64,000 nucleotides of DNA from Coptis chinensis (lineage: Eukaryota; Streptophyta; Magnoliopsida; Ranunculales; Ranunculaceae). Under the pieces are notes generated by a model that was not told the origin of the DNA, ran no database searches, and worked only from the letters and a program-made list of their open reading frames with translations. Location: the NCBI GenBank assembly GCA_015680905.1, contig CM027385.1:20652501-20716500 (forward strand), read 5' to 3'. The position numbers and the translations under genes were made by a program. The number at the start of each line of letters is the position of its first letter. Position 1 is the first letter of the stretch. Positions 46,825 to 58,500 of this stretch are shown piece by piece.

Positions 46825-47350
46825 CTATCTGTAATTGCTATGCTTTTTCTGGGTGTTTCGGACCTTCCGGTCCCCACTCCCTTTCAACATATCCTTTACT
46901 GTGGCGAAATGACTTGACTGTGCCGCAAACTGGTCTCCCATGATCTCATACGTCCCACTTGTCGTGGGAAACCTCACGACTTGATAATAAGTAGATGGGA
47001 CGACTTTCATCGCATGAATCCATTTGCGTCCCCAAATCATATTATACTGGGACGCGGACTCCACTATCATGAACGTGGTCATGACTGTGACTAGACCTGC
47101 AGATACCGACAATTCTATTTCTCCTATGGGTTCGGTCATGCTCCCATTAAACCCAAACAAATTATTTCTAGCTAGTTTCAAAGCCGATCTCTCTATCTGC
47201 ATTTCGACTAGGGTAGAACGGAACAATAAATCTACTGAACTACCACAATCAATTAAAATTCTTTTAGTAAGATAGTTACCTACTACGAGAGTCACCACCA
47301 GCGCATCATCATGGGGAAGGCTAACCCTCTCCCAATCCTCCTCCGTGAAT
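46825..47350 (-). pseudogene. Tat-type aspartic protease
   Basis: The minus strand reads VVGNYLTKRILIDCGSSVDLLF (active site DCGSS) and NNLFGFNGSMTEPIGEIEL, then FMIVESASQYNMIWGRKWIH. This matches the retropepsin-like domain of Tat elements. The upstream part (EEDWERVSLPHDDALV) is in the same frame from about 47345. Confidence 0.82.
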
Positions 47351-47699
47351 GTTATGTTGTTGTAGCCGGTTGGACTCTGCGGTATAGCTCTTGGTATGGC
47401 TTCCTGACCCTCTCATCCCATCATTCTCTTTCCCTAGGCCAATCCGCCTTGTACCCGTTTCCTTTGTAGTCCGCTTTGCCTCTCCTTTCCTCATCTTTTT
47501 CCACTGTACTGACTCCCTTTCTACCTTTTTAAGTAGTCTGCGGTATATAATCTTCACATCTTATCTATTACTCCAATCTAGGATATAGTTCCGCCATACT
47601 AGATATTTCCTCTTCATTTTTTACTATTGACATGTGTACCTTACTTCCTTGGCAGACTCCATTCCTAAAAGCTATCACTGCGGTCTTCTCATCTAAATT

Positions 47700-48559
47700 C
47701 TCTACCTACATGGCCTCCGCATTAAACCTAGACACAAACTTCCTTAACAATTCCCCGTCTTCTTGCTTTACATAGAACAGTGCGAACACGTCCACCGCTC
47801 TTTTCTTTTGATAAATGTAATGAGTGACAAATACCCTCTCTAGATCACTGAACTTCTCTATACTTCCAGCTAGCAACCTATAAAACCAATCAGAAGCTCC
47901 CTCTTTCAAATTTGCCGAAAAAAACATACACCATAAGCCATTGAACTTATCTTCTTGACATAAAGCTAACTGTTGGCGAAAATGTTGTATGTGATGCATT
48001 GGATCTCTTTTCCATCAAATCTATCGAATTTGGGTTGTGTGAACTGCCTTGGTACCTCCGTTAACCTCACCGCCGCCGCCAACGGGTTATAACTCAGCCC
48101 CGCTATTACCTGGTTCGCCGTTCCTCTGCTCTCTTGTTGTATTGGTCGAATGGCCTCTCTCGCCCTTTCCAACATGTGCTGAACTTGCTGCAACGTGACA
48201 CCATATGCTATTCCGCCGCCTTCCATTTGTGGATCTAGCTCTATTCCCCTTCCTATTCCATCTAACGGCTGCAAAAGGTTCCCCATCTGAGCTTTCTTCA
48301 TCAGATTCATCTTCTATGGTATTTTCCTCTCTTATTGTTTCTCCCGCTCTCTCTCTCTTCTAAACCTTCCATTCTCTTCTCTCAGCCTAGCCATCTCTAC
48401 CTCCATCTCTCTCATTCTCTCCACCGCCGTCAGATCTACTTCTCCTCCTACCATCTCTACTTGATTGACCACTTCTATACCATTTGCTTCCCTGACCTCC
48501 GTTTCTGTCTCCACTCTTGTTTTTCTTTTCGGTGGTGCTATCTCTTCTCCTAGCATCAT
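47700..48559 (-). pseudogene. gag: Tat-type gag
   Basis: Starts at ATG 48559 (minus strand), 51 bases after the LTR: MMLGEEIAPPKRKTR, an acidic helical stretch ending at a stop near 48332, then PRQFTQPKFDRFDGK (48310-47966). After a frameshift near 47985 come HFRQQLALCQEDKFNGLW, ANLKEGASDWFYRL and FVSRFNAEAM, the retrotransposon gag domain. Two breaks are present. 47351-47699 holds degraded linker sequence. Confidence 0.82.
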
Positions 48560-48589
48560 GGCTTTTAACCGGCGTGGTCGTCACTTTAG

Positions 48590-48607
48590 TTCCCACAGAC
48601 GGCGCCA
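48590..48607 (-). other. Primer binding site of the Tat-type element
   Basis: On the minus strand, TGGCGCCGTCTGTGGGAA begins two bases after the LTR end. This TGGCGCCG-type site is common in plant Tat/gypsy elements. Confidence 0.8.
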
Positions 48608-48609
48608 AT

Positions 48610-48958
48610 TGTTGTGACCTGATTCTTTCTCTAGTGTTTTATGTTTTTCTCTCCCCCCTCTTTCTTTAGGGTTTCCCCCATTATTATACTTGGTTCCTCC
48701 GTAGTTTGCGCCCTCCCCTTGATCTTCTTTCCATCCATCCGTTCTAATGAACCCACGTATCCTCTCTGACTTCGCACACCTATCCACCGTCTTTTGGGTT
48801 ACCCTCTCTATTTCTGCTCCATGCTCGCTGCGTGATGGCCCATCAGCCTAGGACTATTCTGCTCCATGCTCGCTGCCTACTCCCAGTCCGCGATGACCCT
48901 CCAGCCCATGGACTCCTCCGAACCCTTAGGTCTATTAATCCCAAATCAGTCCATAACA
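48610..48958 (-). repeat. Tat-type element 5' LTR
   Basis: The 349-bp LTR starts TGTTATGG and ends CACAACA on the minus strand, and is near-identical to 30629-30989. It is followed outward by ATTGT (48959-48963). Confidence 0.9.
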
Positions 48959-49239
48959 ATTGTAATGTTCATGCTTATCAGTCTTTTCAATTTGGTATGG
49001 ATCAATAACAAGCTCTTAAATTCCTTCAAATTTATTGGTAGTGATTTGATTGTTGCCAAAAAGATATTAAAAACAGAACTCAAGAACTCAAAAAGAAGAC
49101 TTGGTAGGAGGCTTTCCATCAGATTTTTTGGGATTGCCCACTCATTTTTGTTAGTTAGCCACGTCATGTTTACTTGGGGCGAAAATATTTGGAAAAAAAA
49201 AAAAAAATCGGGAGGCCCATGAGGTACGACGCTGGGCTT

Positions 49240-49554
49240 CAAGGCAGCAGCAGCAGCCCATGGGCGATATCTCTGCTATCCAGGTCGTCCTAATGTTTGT
49301 TCCACTAAAGTAATTCTCGCCGGGGACAGCTGACAAACACCGTGCCCGTGTTCTTCCTCTAAATAAATAAGACATTCCTCCGTCCTCAAAATCAAAGTCA
49401 CAAATACATAAACTAGGAAATTTGTGCCCTCATCTTGCTAAAGTTTGGAGGTCCACCATAAACCCTATTTGGAGGTTTAACAGAAAAAATGTTCACCACA
49501 TAATAAACCCCAAACACACCACACCACGATTTTGTTCACAGTTATTATTAGGCA
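49240..49554 (+). promoter_or_regulatory. 5' flank and probable leader of ATAD3
   Basis: This is the only non-repetitive stretch between the Tat element and the gene start. It has an AT-rich TAAATAAATA at about 49361 that may act as a TATA element and a GCAGCAGCAGCAG run near 49244. No start site can be fixed from sequence alone. Confidence 0.35.
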
Positions 49555-52500
49555 ATGGCTGCTTCTACATTAAAATATGCTTCGTATGCAGCCACTTCAT
49601 ACTTGGTATTACACAATCGAGCTTACGCTGATAACTCAGCCGCTGTTGTGCCCCAACCAAGTATGTCTGGTTTGGATGCTGACTCATTAGAGAGAGCTGC
49701 TAAAGCTAGTCGGAATATTAATAACAGTCGGCTTAAAAAACAGGTATTTAGTAAACTGTTTATTTTTTTTTATTTTTTTATTTTTTAATTTAGGGTGTTA
49801 AATTATTTTTTTTGTTTTTCTGTTTGTTAGGTTTTTGAGGTTATGAATCTGCAAGAAGCGACTCGTCTTGCGGAGTTGGATTTTGAGAAAGCGCAGTATC
49901 AAGCACACCAAGCTCAGCAAGACATTGTGAGTAATTTTTTAAGTGGTTTTCTAGTTGTTGAGATTTATAATGCCATATTGGGTATCGTAATCATGCAGCT
50001 GGCGCTGCAACACTAATTGCCAATTGGTTTCGAGTTGGATGCAGAAATTTAATAGTTTAGAGACTTAGAAGTAGTAAAAACAAACTTGAGTGGGGATAAT
50101 AGAATTTGCTATGGGCTCATTTTTATTATGAAGTCAGTGAAAGTATTAGTAGCAAAATAGTTGCTTTATGTGAATAGTGATAGAATGAGTGATGGAGAAA
50201 ACACAAGAACAAGGAGTTTGTGCGTGGTAGAGAAATATGTATGGAGTTTCATTTAACAGCGTAGTAACTTACGGGCGGAGCCACCGGCCAAAAGAAAAAA
50301 AAAATGGGACGGAGGCCTTGTAGTTTTAGGAATACTTAGGTGCGATAGAAGGTTTCATACTTCAAAGTGCTTAAGGAAGGATTGGTTATTTCTCATTGTG
50401 AACGATGTGAAACGTTTCCTTCCTATTCACTTTAGGATGTTGAGAGGCAAAAATTTTCTGATTTGAGTCTGGGTCTAGATTTTGTTTTAATATGCTCTCG
50501 AGTCAAGTGTTTGTGGCGGAAGAAGTTGTGGACGTGGAAGGACTTGCTTATTTTAATGGTTTCTCAGCATGTTCTTTTTCGTCCTTGTATGTGGGCCTTC
50601 CTATAGTAGACTAGAAATATATGGCTACATGGGTATCCATGATTGAGCAGTTTAGGAAAAGCTTCGCAATGCGGAAGAGTTGGTTGCCATCTAGTGGGTT
50701 AGATTGACCCCTAGTAACTTCTCTTTTCCTCTTTGCTATATTTGTTTACATAGAGCGCTAAAATCTCTTCCCATTTCATTACATCACTTCTTACTATTTT
50801 CTTTCTAAGCATCTTAGTCCCTTCCCATTTTATTTTCATTTCTTTTTACGGTTTTCTTTCGGTTGGTTTGGAGTGGGCCTGCCCAAACTCATAACTTGTA
50901 CACCACGGATTTAGGCCCTCACAAGTCCCCTCATTAGGGCCTCTCCATTAATATGTCTATGGTGTAGCACGTCGGCGGAAGCAAACAACAATAAATCAAT
51001 AATAAATACATATTAGAGTTGATTGAGATAAACACGTAAATCTAGGGTTTAAATGTTCAACTAGAATAACAATTATTCAATAAAAACCATCTAACACTAA
51101 ATGCCAAGGATGCCTTAAAACCTACTTCTAAATAGAATAGGACAACAAATTCGAAACTTATTAATAATCGTATTTCTTATACAAATAAAAACTACTAGAA
51201 TAGAAACATGTTTAGTAATTACTAAACTAATACCTAAATAGGACTTAGGAACCCATGGTTCAGCCATCATGGTTTCAGGATTGTGACAGCAGAGAGAATG
51301 TGAAAAGTGACTGCAATGTTGAAAACCCTTGGTTGCACCTCAATTATATGTATGTTCACTTGGCGGTATTAGTTGCATCCAAGTACTTACAAAACCCACA
51401 TACTTGGCCTCTACTACAAACTACAGCCGCGTGCTCAAACTAGATAAATGCTAACAAGTGGATATGTTTGACTTTTTACCTTATTTTCACATGAAGATCT
51501 TTGAGATTTCAGTTTCAAATACCGTGACAAAGTTTCTACTGTATCTGCTATGCCTGTCGTTGTTGCTATCTTCTGTAACACACTAAATGGTACAAGTGTA
51601 TCAAAAGGGTCAAACGAAAGTGTGGTTTGGCACAAAGGTAAAGTTGCTCCACTGAGCTGGGCGTCATGACTTTAAACCACAGAAATAGCCTCTCCTCACG
51701 TGGGGGTAAGGCTGCGCTCATTTGGACTTCCCCAGAGCCTGCAATGGCTGGAGCTTCGCTTACTATGCGTCTGGGCTACACATTTTTTTTTTGCATAAAG
51801 GGGTCAAACATTGTTATTTCTCGTAAGTCTAATATGGGAGTGTGGCTTTGTTTTTGGTTAGGTCTGCAGTATGTTATTCACATTGAATTTGGAATAAACT
51901 ATTGAAGTGAAGCTGGCTCTTCACATATGGATTACATTGTTATAAATCTTTAGTAGAAGTTCAAAAAAATCAAATAGTCCTCTCGACCCTTAAGCCTTCA
52001 GGTCAGGGTTGAAGGGTGGATGAGGGCTTGGTATTCTTTATTATTTGCTGATTTCTGCTGATTTATGGATTTTTTATTATTTCATGACAATGAGCTATAT
52101 TGCAATGGCAGGAGAGGCAACGGAAAATGGCTGAAGAACAAAGAAATTTGCTAGCACAACAAGCGCAAGCAAAAGCACAATTTTTACGCCAAAAAGATGA
52201 GTTGGACAGAAAGAGAATGCAGGTATCAGGACTCACATTTTGATTGAGTAATGTCATTGGAACAAAAATCTATATGATAAGGGTGGGGGAGGGATGTTTT
52301 CTGAACTCAAAGACAAAAAGATAAAATTTGGGTTTGATTGGGTCTCTTAAATTTTATGAATGGCTGCTTTTAGGTCTAGACTTTATTGTAGTGGAAACGT
52401 GACACAGAAAAGGTGTAAATTGATGTAAATTCTTCAAAATAGCAATGCCCTATCCTTCAAAATAACAATGACAAATCAAATCCTTCAAATTATAACTATG

Positions 52501-55500
52501 CAACTCTTGCCTCGTGTGTTTTCTTTTAGTTTTGCTAATGGCTTGCACGCGTTCATGCATTTTTTCTTTTTGTAGACCGATCATGAAACCCAAAGGTCAC
52601 AAAACGCTGAATTAGTTAAGATGCAAGAGTTGTCCTCTGAACGAACAGAAAAAGCTAGGCGTGCTTCAGAAGAACAAATCCAAGCTCAGAAGCGCCATAC
52701 AGAGAAAGTGAAAGCTGAAATAGAACAAGAAACAATTAGAGTTAACACTATGGCTGAAGCTGAAGCACGGGCTCTTGAGAAGAAGTTAACTGAAGAACAG
52801 AAAATGAGAACGCTTGAAGAAGAATTGAAAGGGGAAAAAGATAAGTGGCTTGCTGCTATTCACACAACTTTCAAGCACATTGAAGGTGTGAAATTATTAT
52901 TCTGTCCTCTCTTTGATTTTATTTTGCCATATGGATAGTATGTTAATCAGAGTCATGGAAATTAGCTGAGCCAGCAGATATTGTCCAGGCGGCTCTATAA
53001 GCTATTTAAAAGTGTAATTGTATTTGTTTTGGTAGCTATATAGACTCACAGGTTTTATTTTTAAGCACTAAATTGTGTTCCTTGGCATTTGATTTTGATT
53101 CTGGTATCTTCCTGAAGTTACATGTTCCATAATATTGTTTAGATGCAGAGAAAAATAGTTATTCCATGCTCTTGATATGAATTGTTTAGTGAACAAAATG
53201 GACGTGCGTTTTTGTTACTCTCTCCAATAATAGTAATTTTGTTGGAACATGAGAATTTATTGATCTTTGAACAACAATTTGCAGATGGTGTGTGGGTGTT
53301 ATTGACAGACCGTACTAAATTAATCATGGCTGTCGGAGGAGTTACTGCGGTAGCTGCTGGAGTTTACACGACTAGGTGTGAGTTATATATTATCATTATC
53401 TTCTGTTTGACTTGATTTTATTGCTTCCAAAATCTAGCGAGGAACGGATTGTAACTGTCATGATTTTATGTCACGTGCCATTATTGTAACTAGTAACATT
53501 TTTACTTGCTTTAGATTAATTCATTGTTATCGGAATCACATTCTTTTTTACATAAATTTCTGGTCGAGCTGTGTGGACATGATTTGAACTCTCGAACATT
53601 ATGTTTTGAGGCTGAGGGAGTTAGGAAGGCAGTTTCCCAGGGTCTTTCTGATGCATGAGCATGGAATAAATAATTAATTAGTAGTTTCTATTTTATTTGG
53701 TTTCCTAATTCAATTAGGAATAGGAATTAGATGGCTTCCTATTTGGTTTCCAATTAGATTTAGTAGTTGTTTTCTTATATAAAGGCATCTAGACCTTCAT
53801 TGTTAGGGGGTTATTATTGATTATTAATTCTTTGTGAATTGTTCTTCATGTTTAAAGGTTCAAACCCTAGATTTAGGTGTTTGTTTTATTAAATCTTATT
53901 GATGTTCATCCATTGTTGAAGCTTCCGCCAACAAGATACATTAAATTTGGTATCAAGAGCCAATCGATTTTTGGGATTTTTTTTTCCAAGAAACACTGTT
54001 CACGAGTACTATTCACCGGAGCACTGTTCACTGCGGAAAAAAAAATCTTCAATTTTCTTGGTTAATTGTCATGGAGTATCATAGGAGAAGTAGAAGAGAG
54101 TCAACGCCGCCGCCCGATCATCGAAGTTTCCATGGGTCGAAGTACCATACCGATCCTCATATTTGGAGAGATTGTGATTTAGATCGCAGCCGCCGCGCGA
54201 GATTTCCTCCTTCAAAAAGGTATGAACCTCCCTCTAGATTTCGTTCCCCAACTCCCAATTGCCGCCGCCAAAATTTTGAGTCGCATTACGAATCCTACGA
54301 TTACGATGAAGAGGAGTCTTTTATTGATTCCGATGAAGATGAGTATTCCGATGAGGGATATTCTCACCAAAATAAATATGCTGATCCTGAGACATACTAC
54401 CCATCCCAACAACATCTCATTGTTGAGTTGTTATCCTGTTTTGATCCCCAACTACCACCGATGAGGAATCTCGACTTTGATTTTTCTAATAGTCGAAATC
54501 CGGACAATCAATACCATCAACATGGTGTTGATCAGTCAAGTCATTATAGATCTATTTTTTATCGACAACCACAGCAGCGTACTCATGCTTGGGTGGCTGC
54601 ACCAACACCCCAAACCCATAGGCATCATGAACACCAACAAGGTAGGGGTGATTAGGGAGGTCATCTAAATTTGAATTCCCAACACAGTGGGGCGAAGATA
54701 AGGAATAAAATTTCCGATAGATTTGTGAAGAAGGTTATCCCGCCGGTTTGTATATCTAATACACATGGGATTTATAAAGCATGTGCTCCTTCTACTAGTG
54801 ATTGTTTTAACCAAGCTGCTGCTGCAATGGATTTTGTTTCTAACGAAATAAACCCACAACCAAGTTCTTCATCCCCACAGCTGGATTTTTACACTTCTAA
54901 TCAGATAGAAATCACCTCACAAGAATGTCATCATGAGAGTCTAATTCTTGGACGTCAACAACATCTGGGTTCAGCTCTCCCCGATCAGAAGCATAGTCAA
55001 TCCACTCCATCACTACCACTTGTTCAATTGCAAAACTGTGATTTGGACTTTTGTCAACGTGATGAGAAAAATTGAAAGATTCTGATGTTGAAATCAGCAC
55101 CTCAATGATTGTCAAGAATGAGAAGAATAAAGAGTTTGAAGGAGTTAATGAGGGGAGCTACTGCTTGCACCAAGAGGATATCAGTTCTTCACAGGCTCAC
55201 TATTCACCACCAATTCAAGTTGAAAACACTGATTTCAAGAGGAGAGAAGACAATGTCGAGACCAATCCCCCCCCCACCACTGTCACCCTTACCTCACCAT
55301 CACCATGCCGAACATCTTTTAGCACCAGTAGTGCTGTCCCAACTAGCGATTGTTGCACATGTTGCAGTAGCTCAAGATGAAGAGAAGAAAGACTCACTAG
55401 CCAAGAAAGATGAGACAAATATGAAACAATGGCCCTTTGACATTGTTGGACTTGGTATCCAGCCCATGCTAGTCATGATTTCTAAAGGAGTGGAGCACCA

Positions 55501-58500
55501 GCCTGCTAACAAGGAACTTTTGCCCCAAGTCTACCAATTGTCTGATCAAATTCGAAGAAATTCAGAAAAAGGCTGTCAGTTTCTAGGTATATCAACTTCT
55601 AATCTTTTTACAGGTAGAAAGGATTTTGATCCTTGTGGAGGAACATTTGTTTTCTATTGTCGTAACATGATAGATGGTATTGTAAATGTCAGGGCTACAG
55701 ATGCTAATGCTCACATTTCAAGTTTTGCCAACTATGGGCAAGAAGTCATGGGTGACCGTATTGCCAATGGAAATCGACAATACCAATGGCAAGATTGTAG
55801 TCTACATTGGATTTACTATTCAGTTAATGGTTGTCGCGAGTTTTGTAAGCTTTCCACTGAGTATGTTGATCCCTTCTTTTCCAACTTCGAAGCAGAATCT
55901 GGGTACGACAACAGAGCATTGAAGTGCATTTTATGCGAGTTACATCCACCAAATCATTTTTGGAACCGAGTGCTGGCAATGTTTTGGTGTATTATTCTTC
56001 TTGTGAGCAATTATTTGGGTAAAATTCGAGGTCGAATTCCTTTGAACTACGGGAATGTGATGATAAAGTACAAGAGTTTTGCAGAATATTCACAAGTCTA
56101 CATGCAACAAACTCGAGGATGAGTTTCTTTCAAGCGGGGGAGTATGATGCATGAGCATGGAATAAATAATTAATTAGTAGTTTCTATTTTATTTGGTTTC
56201 CTAATTCAATTAGGAATAGGAATTAGATGGTTTCCTATTTGGTTTCCAATTAGATTTAGTAGTTGTTTTCTTATATAAAGGCATCTAGGCCTTCATTGTT
56301 AGGGGTTTATTATTGATTATTAATTCTTTGTGAATTGTTCTTCATGTTTAAAGGTTCAAACCCTAGATTTAGGTGTTTGTTTTATTAAATCTTATTGATG
56401 TTCATCCATTGTTGAAGCTTCCGCCAACAAGATACATCACTTTCTCTTGTGTTGTCGCATAAAACACCAATTAAATTGTGTAACAAGGGGAATATATTGA
56501 CAAGTTTTTAATTTTCCCTTTACCTATTTTGATAGGAAAAGGGTAAAAATATGAAAGATTTTGGCTGTAATCATATTCTTACACGCCATGTTTATCCTCT
56601 CCTCCTGGCTAAAAGTGTCTCCTTTTAATGTACCTTCTAATGGCTTCACACTGCCTAATATATGATGAATTTTCCTTTCTATTTTCAGAGAAGGTGCAAG
56701 AGTAATGTGGGGTTACATAAACCGGATACTGGGCCAGCCTTCCTTAATTAGAGAATCATCAATTGGCAAGTATCCCTTGTTAGGGCCACTCTCTCGTGCT
56801 TACAATAAGGGGTTGAAAATTATTTCTGGTAGTGGAAAAACAGAAAGTAAACCAAGTTTGGAAAATATTGTTCTCCACCCTTCTTTACGTAGGAGAATAG
56901 AGCAACTTGCTGGAGCTACTGCAAATACCAAGGCTCATCAGGCGCCATTTCTTAACATGCTATACTATGGGCCTCCTGGGACTGGCAAAACTATGGTTGC
57001 AAAGGAGATAGCGCGGAAATCGGTATCTCATTATCTTTTGTTTCTTGGATTTATTTTTATGATAGTATCTGTCACAAAATATGATATATTTTTTCTTACT
57101 TGAGTTTGTGTTTAATTTTTTTATCACGTCCCTATATTGAAAACACTGTTTATAATTTATGATGTTCCCTATCATTAAAGCTTTCAATCTTCTCTCATTT
57201 ATTTCTGATGTCGGATATTTTTTGTTGTTGTTGTTGTTGTTGTTGTTAAAAGGGTTTAGATTATGCCATGATGACGGGTGGAGATGTTGCACCCCTGGGT
57301 GCAGAGGCTGTTACCAAGATTCATCAGATATTCGACTGGGCTAAGAAATCAAAGGAAGGCCTACTACTCTTTATTGATGAGGCTGATGCTTTCTTATGCG
57401 AGTAAGTTTCTATCCACCTGACTTGTATTTACCAGTGTAATTATGGAAGAGTGCACCATAATCTGAGGATGAGCTTTGCCTAGGTTGATCTAAACTGCTA
57501 TGAACACAGTGGTGCATTATGATTGACTGAGTTTTTTTTATAAGGATTTGAGTCAGTTACCTTTCATTTCATTTTCCTGTTATGTAATAGACTTCAGTAT
57601 AGAATTTTTAATAGTGCACCGTGCTATGGACTTGCATTCGACCTTGCTAGGCACTCAACACTCACTCTAATTGATCCTCAAGCCACCTTCCATGTTCTTC
57701 CCTACTCAACCAAGATCACAGTCCTTACCACAGCATATGCAGAATCCTTGGCACACACGTGAAGCAGAAAAGATTTATTCGAAACCTACATTCAATCTCA
57801 GATTGTTCTTGCATGGTTGTAAATGGTAGCTAACATCTTAATTAATTGTGTGTCATATTTACTTTATTTGGCACTTCCTTTGCAGTGTTTACATCATATT
57901 GGTTATACGATTTTTAATAACCAGATATGAAGTAAATATATTCAATTTGGTTGTTGATTGTGACAACCAGTTGAAAATGACCAATTGTAGGCTGTAAAGT
58001 CCTAAAATTTTTGAAGAGCATATGCTTGGACGATTCAGTAGCATAATGGCCATTACTCAGTGTACTTTGAGGCTTGAGTATAGCTTGTGATGTTCTACCT
58101 CCTATTATTATGAAGTGTTCCTTTAAAAGTGATTGACAGTTTCTACTTCGGAGCTAGTTCTCCAAAGAACATTCCAGTCACAATTGTTTTATACTCTCAT
58201 ACGTTTTTGTATTGAATTTCAATGCCAGGCGTAACAGCATCCATATGAGTGAAGCTCAACGGAGTGCTCTCAATGCATTGCTCTTTCGAACAGGAGACCA
58301 ATCACGAGATGTAGCTCTTGTGCTTGCAACCAACAGGCCAGGTGATCTTGATAGTGCTGTCACAGACCGTATAGACGAGGTGATTGAGTTCCCTCTTCCA
58401 GGGGCCGAGGAACGGGCGAAGTTGTTGACTCTCTACTTGGAGAAATACCTATCTGAGAAAGATGATCCCAAGTCTTGGTGGCGACCATTCAAGGGCAAGA

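Larger units (their letters stand above)
30624..48963 (-). mobile_element. Tat-type Ty3/gypsy element (minus strand) with nested insertions, including target duplications
   Basis: LTRs of 361 bp (30629-30989) and 349 bp (48610-48958) enclose minus-strand gag, protease, a deleted RT joined to RNase H, a second RNase H and a tandem-repeat region. ATTGT duplicates flank the element (30624-30628 and 48959-48963). A second RNase H and antisense coding sequence near the 3' LTR are known traits of the Tat lineage. No integrase is found, so the copy is internally deleted. 31381-42895 is a later insertion. Confidence 0.88.
53649..56439 (+). mobile_element. Non-autonomous LTR retrotransposon, family C, in ATAD3 intron 5
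   Basis: The element is 2.79 kb with 295-bp LTRs (53649-53943 and 56145-56439) that start TGATG and end CAT(C/T)A. By eye the LTRs differ at about four positions. The duplication CTTTC flanks it (53644-53648 and 56440-56444). The PBS TGGTATCAAGAGCC (53948-53961) resembles the initiator-Met tRNA type, and the polypurine tract AAGCGGGGGAG is at 56132-56142. The interior holds one long ORF and no protease, RT, RNase H or integrase motif. It lies in the same direction as the ATAD3 gene, inside intron 5. Confidence 0.9.

Noticed and set aside
30631..48960. Two independent copies of the 350-bp repeat at 30.6 and 48.6 kb
   Set aside because: Same orientation, matching ATTGT at the outer edges only, and a PBS at the inner edge of one show that they are the two LTRs of one element.
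53649..56439. Treating 53649-56439 as two unrelated solo LTRs around host sequence
   Set aside because: A PBS, a polypurine tract and a single CTTTC duplication bracket the pair, so it is one element.
57023..57252. Reading on past exon 6 of ATAD3 (ORF to 57103) as a truncated protein
   Set aside because: A good GTATCT donor and an AG acceptor at 57251-57252 restore the family sequence exactly; the extension is intron.
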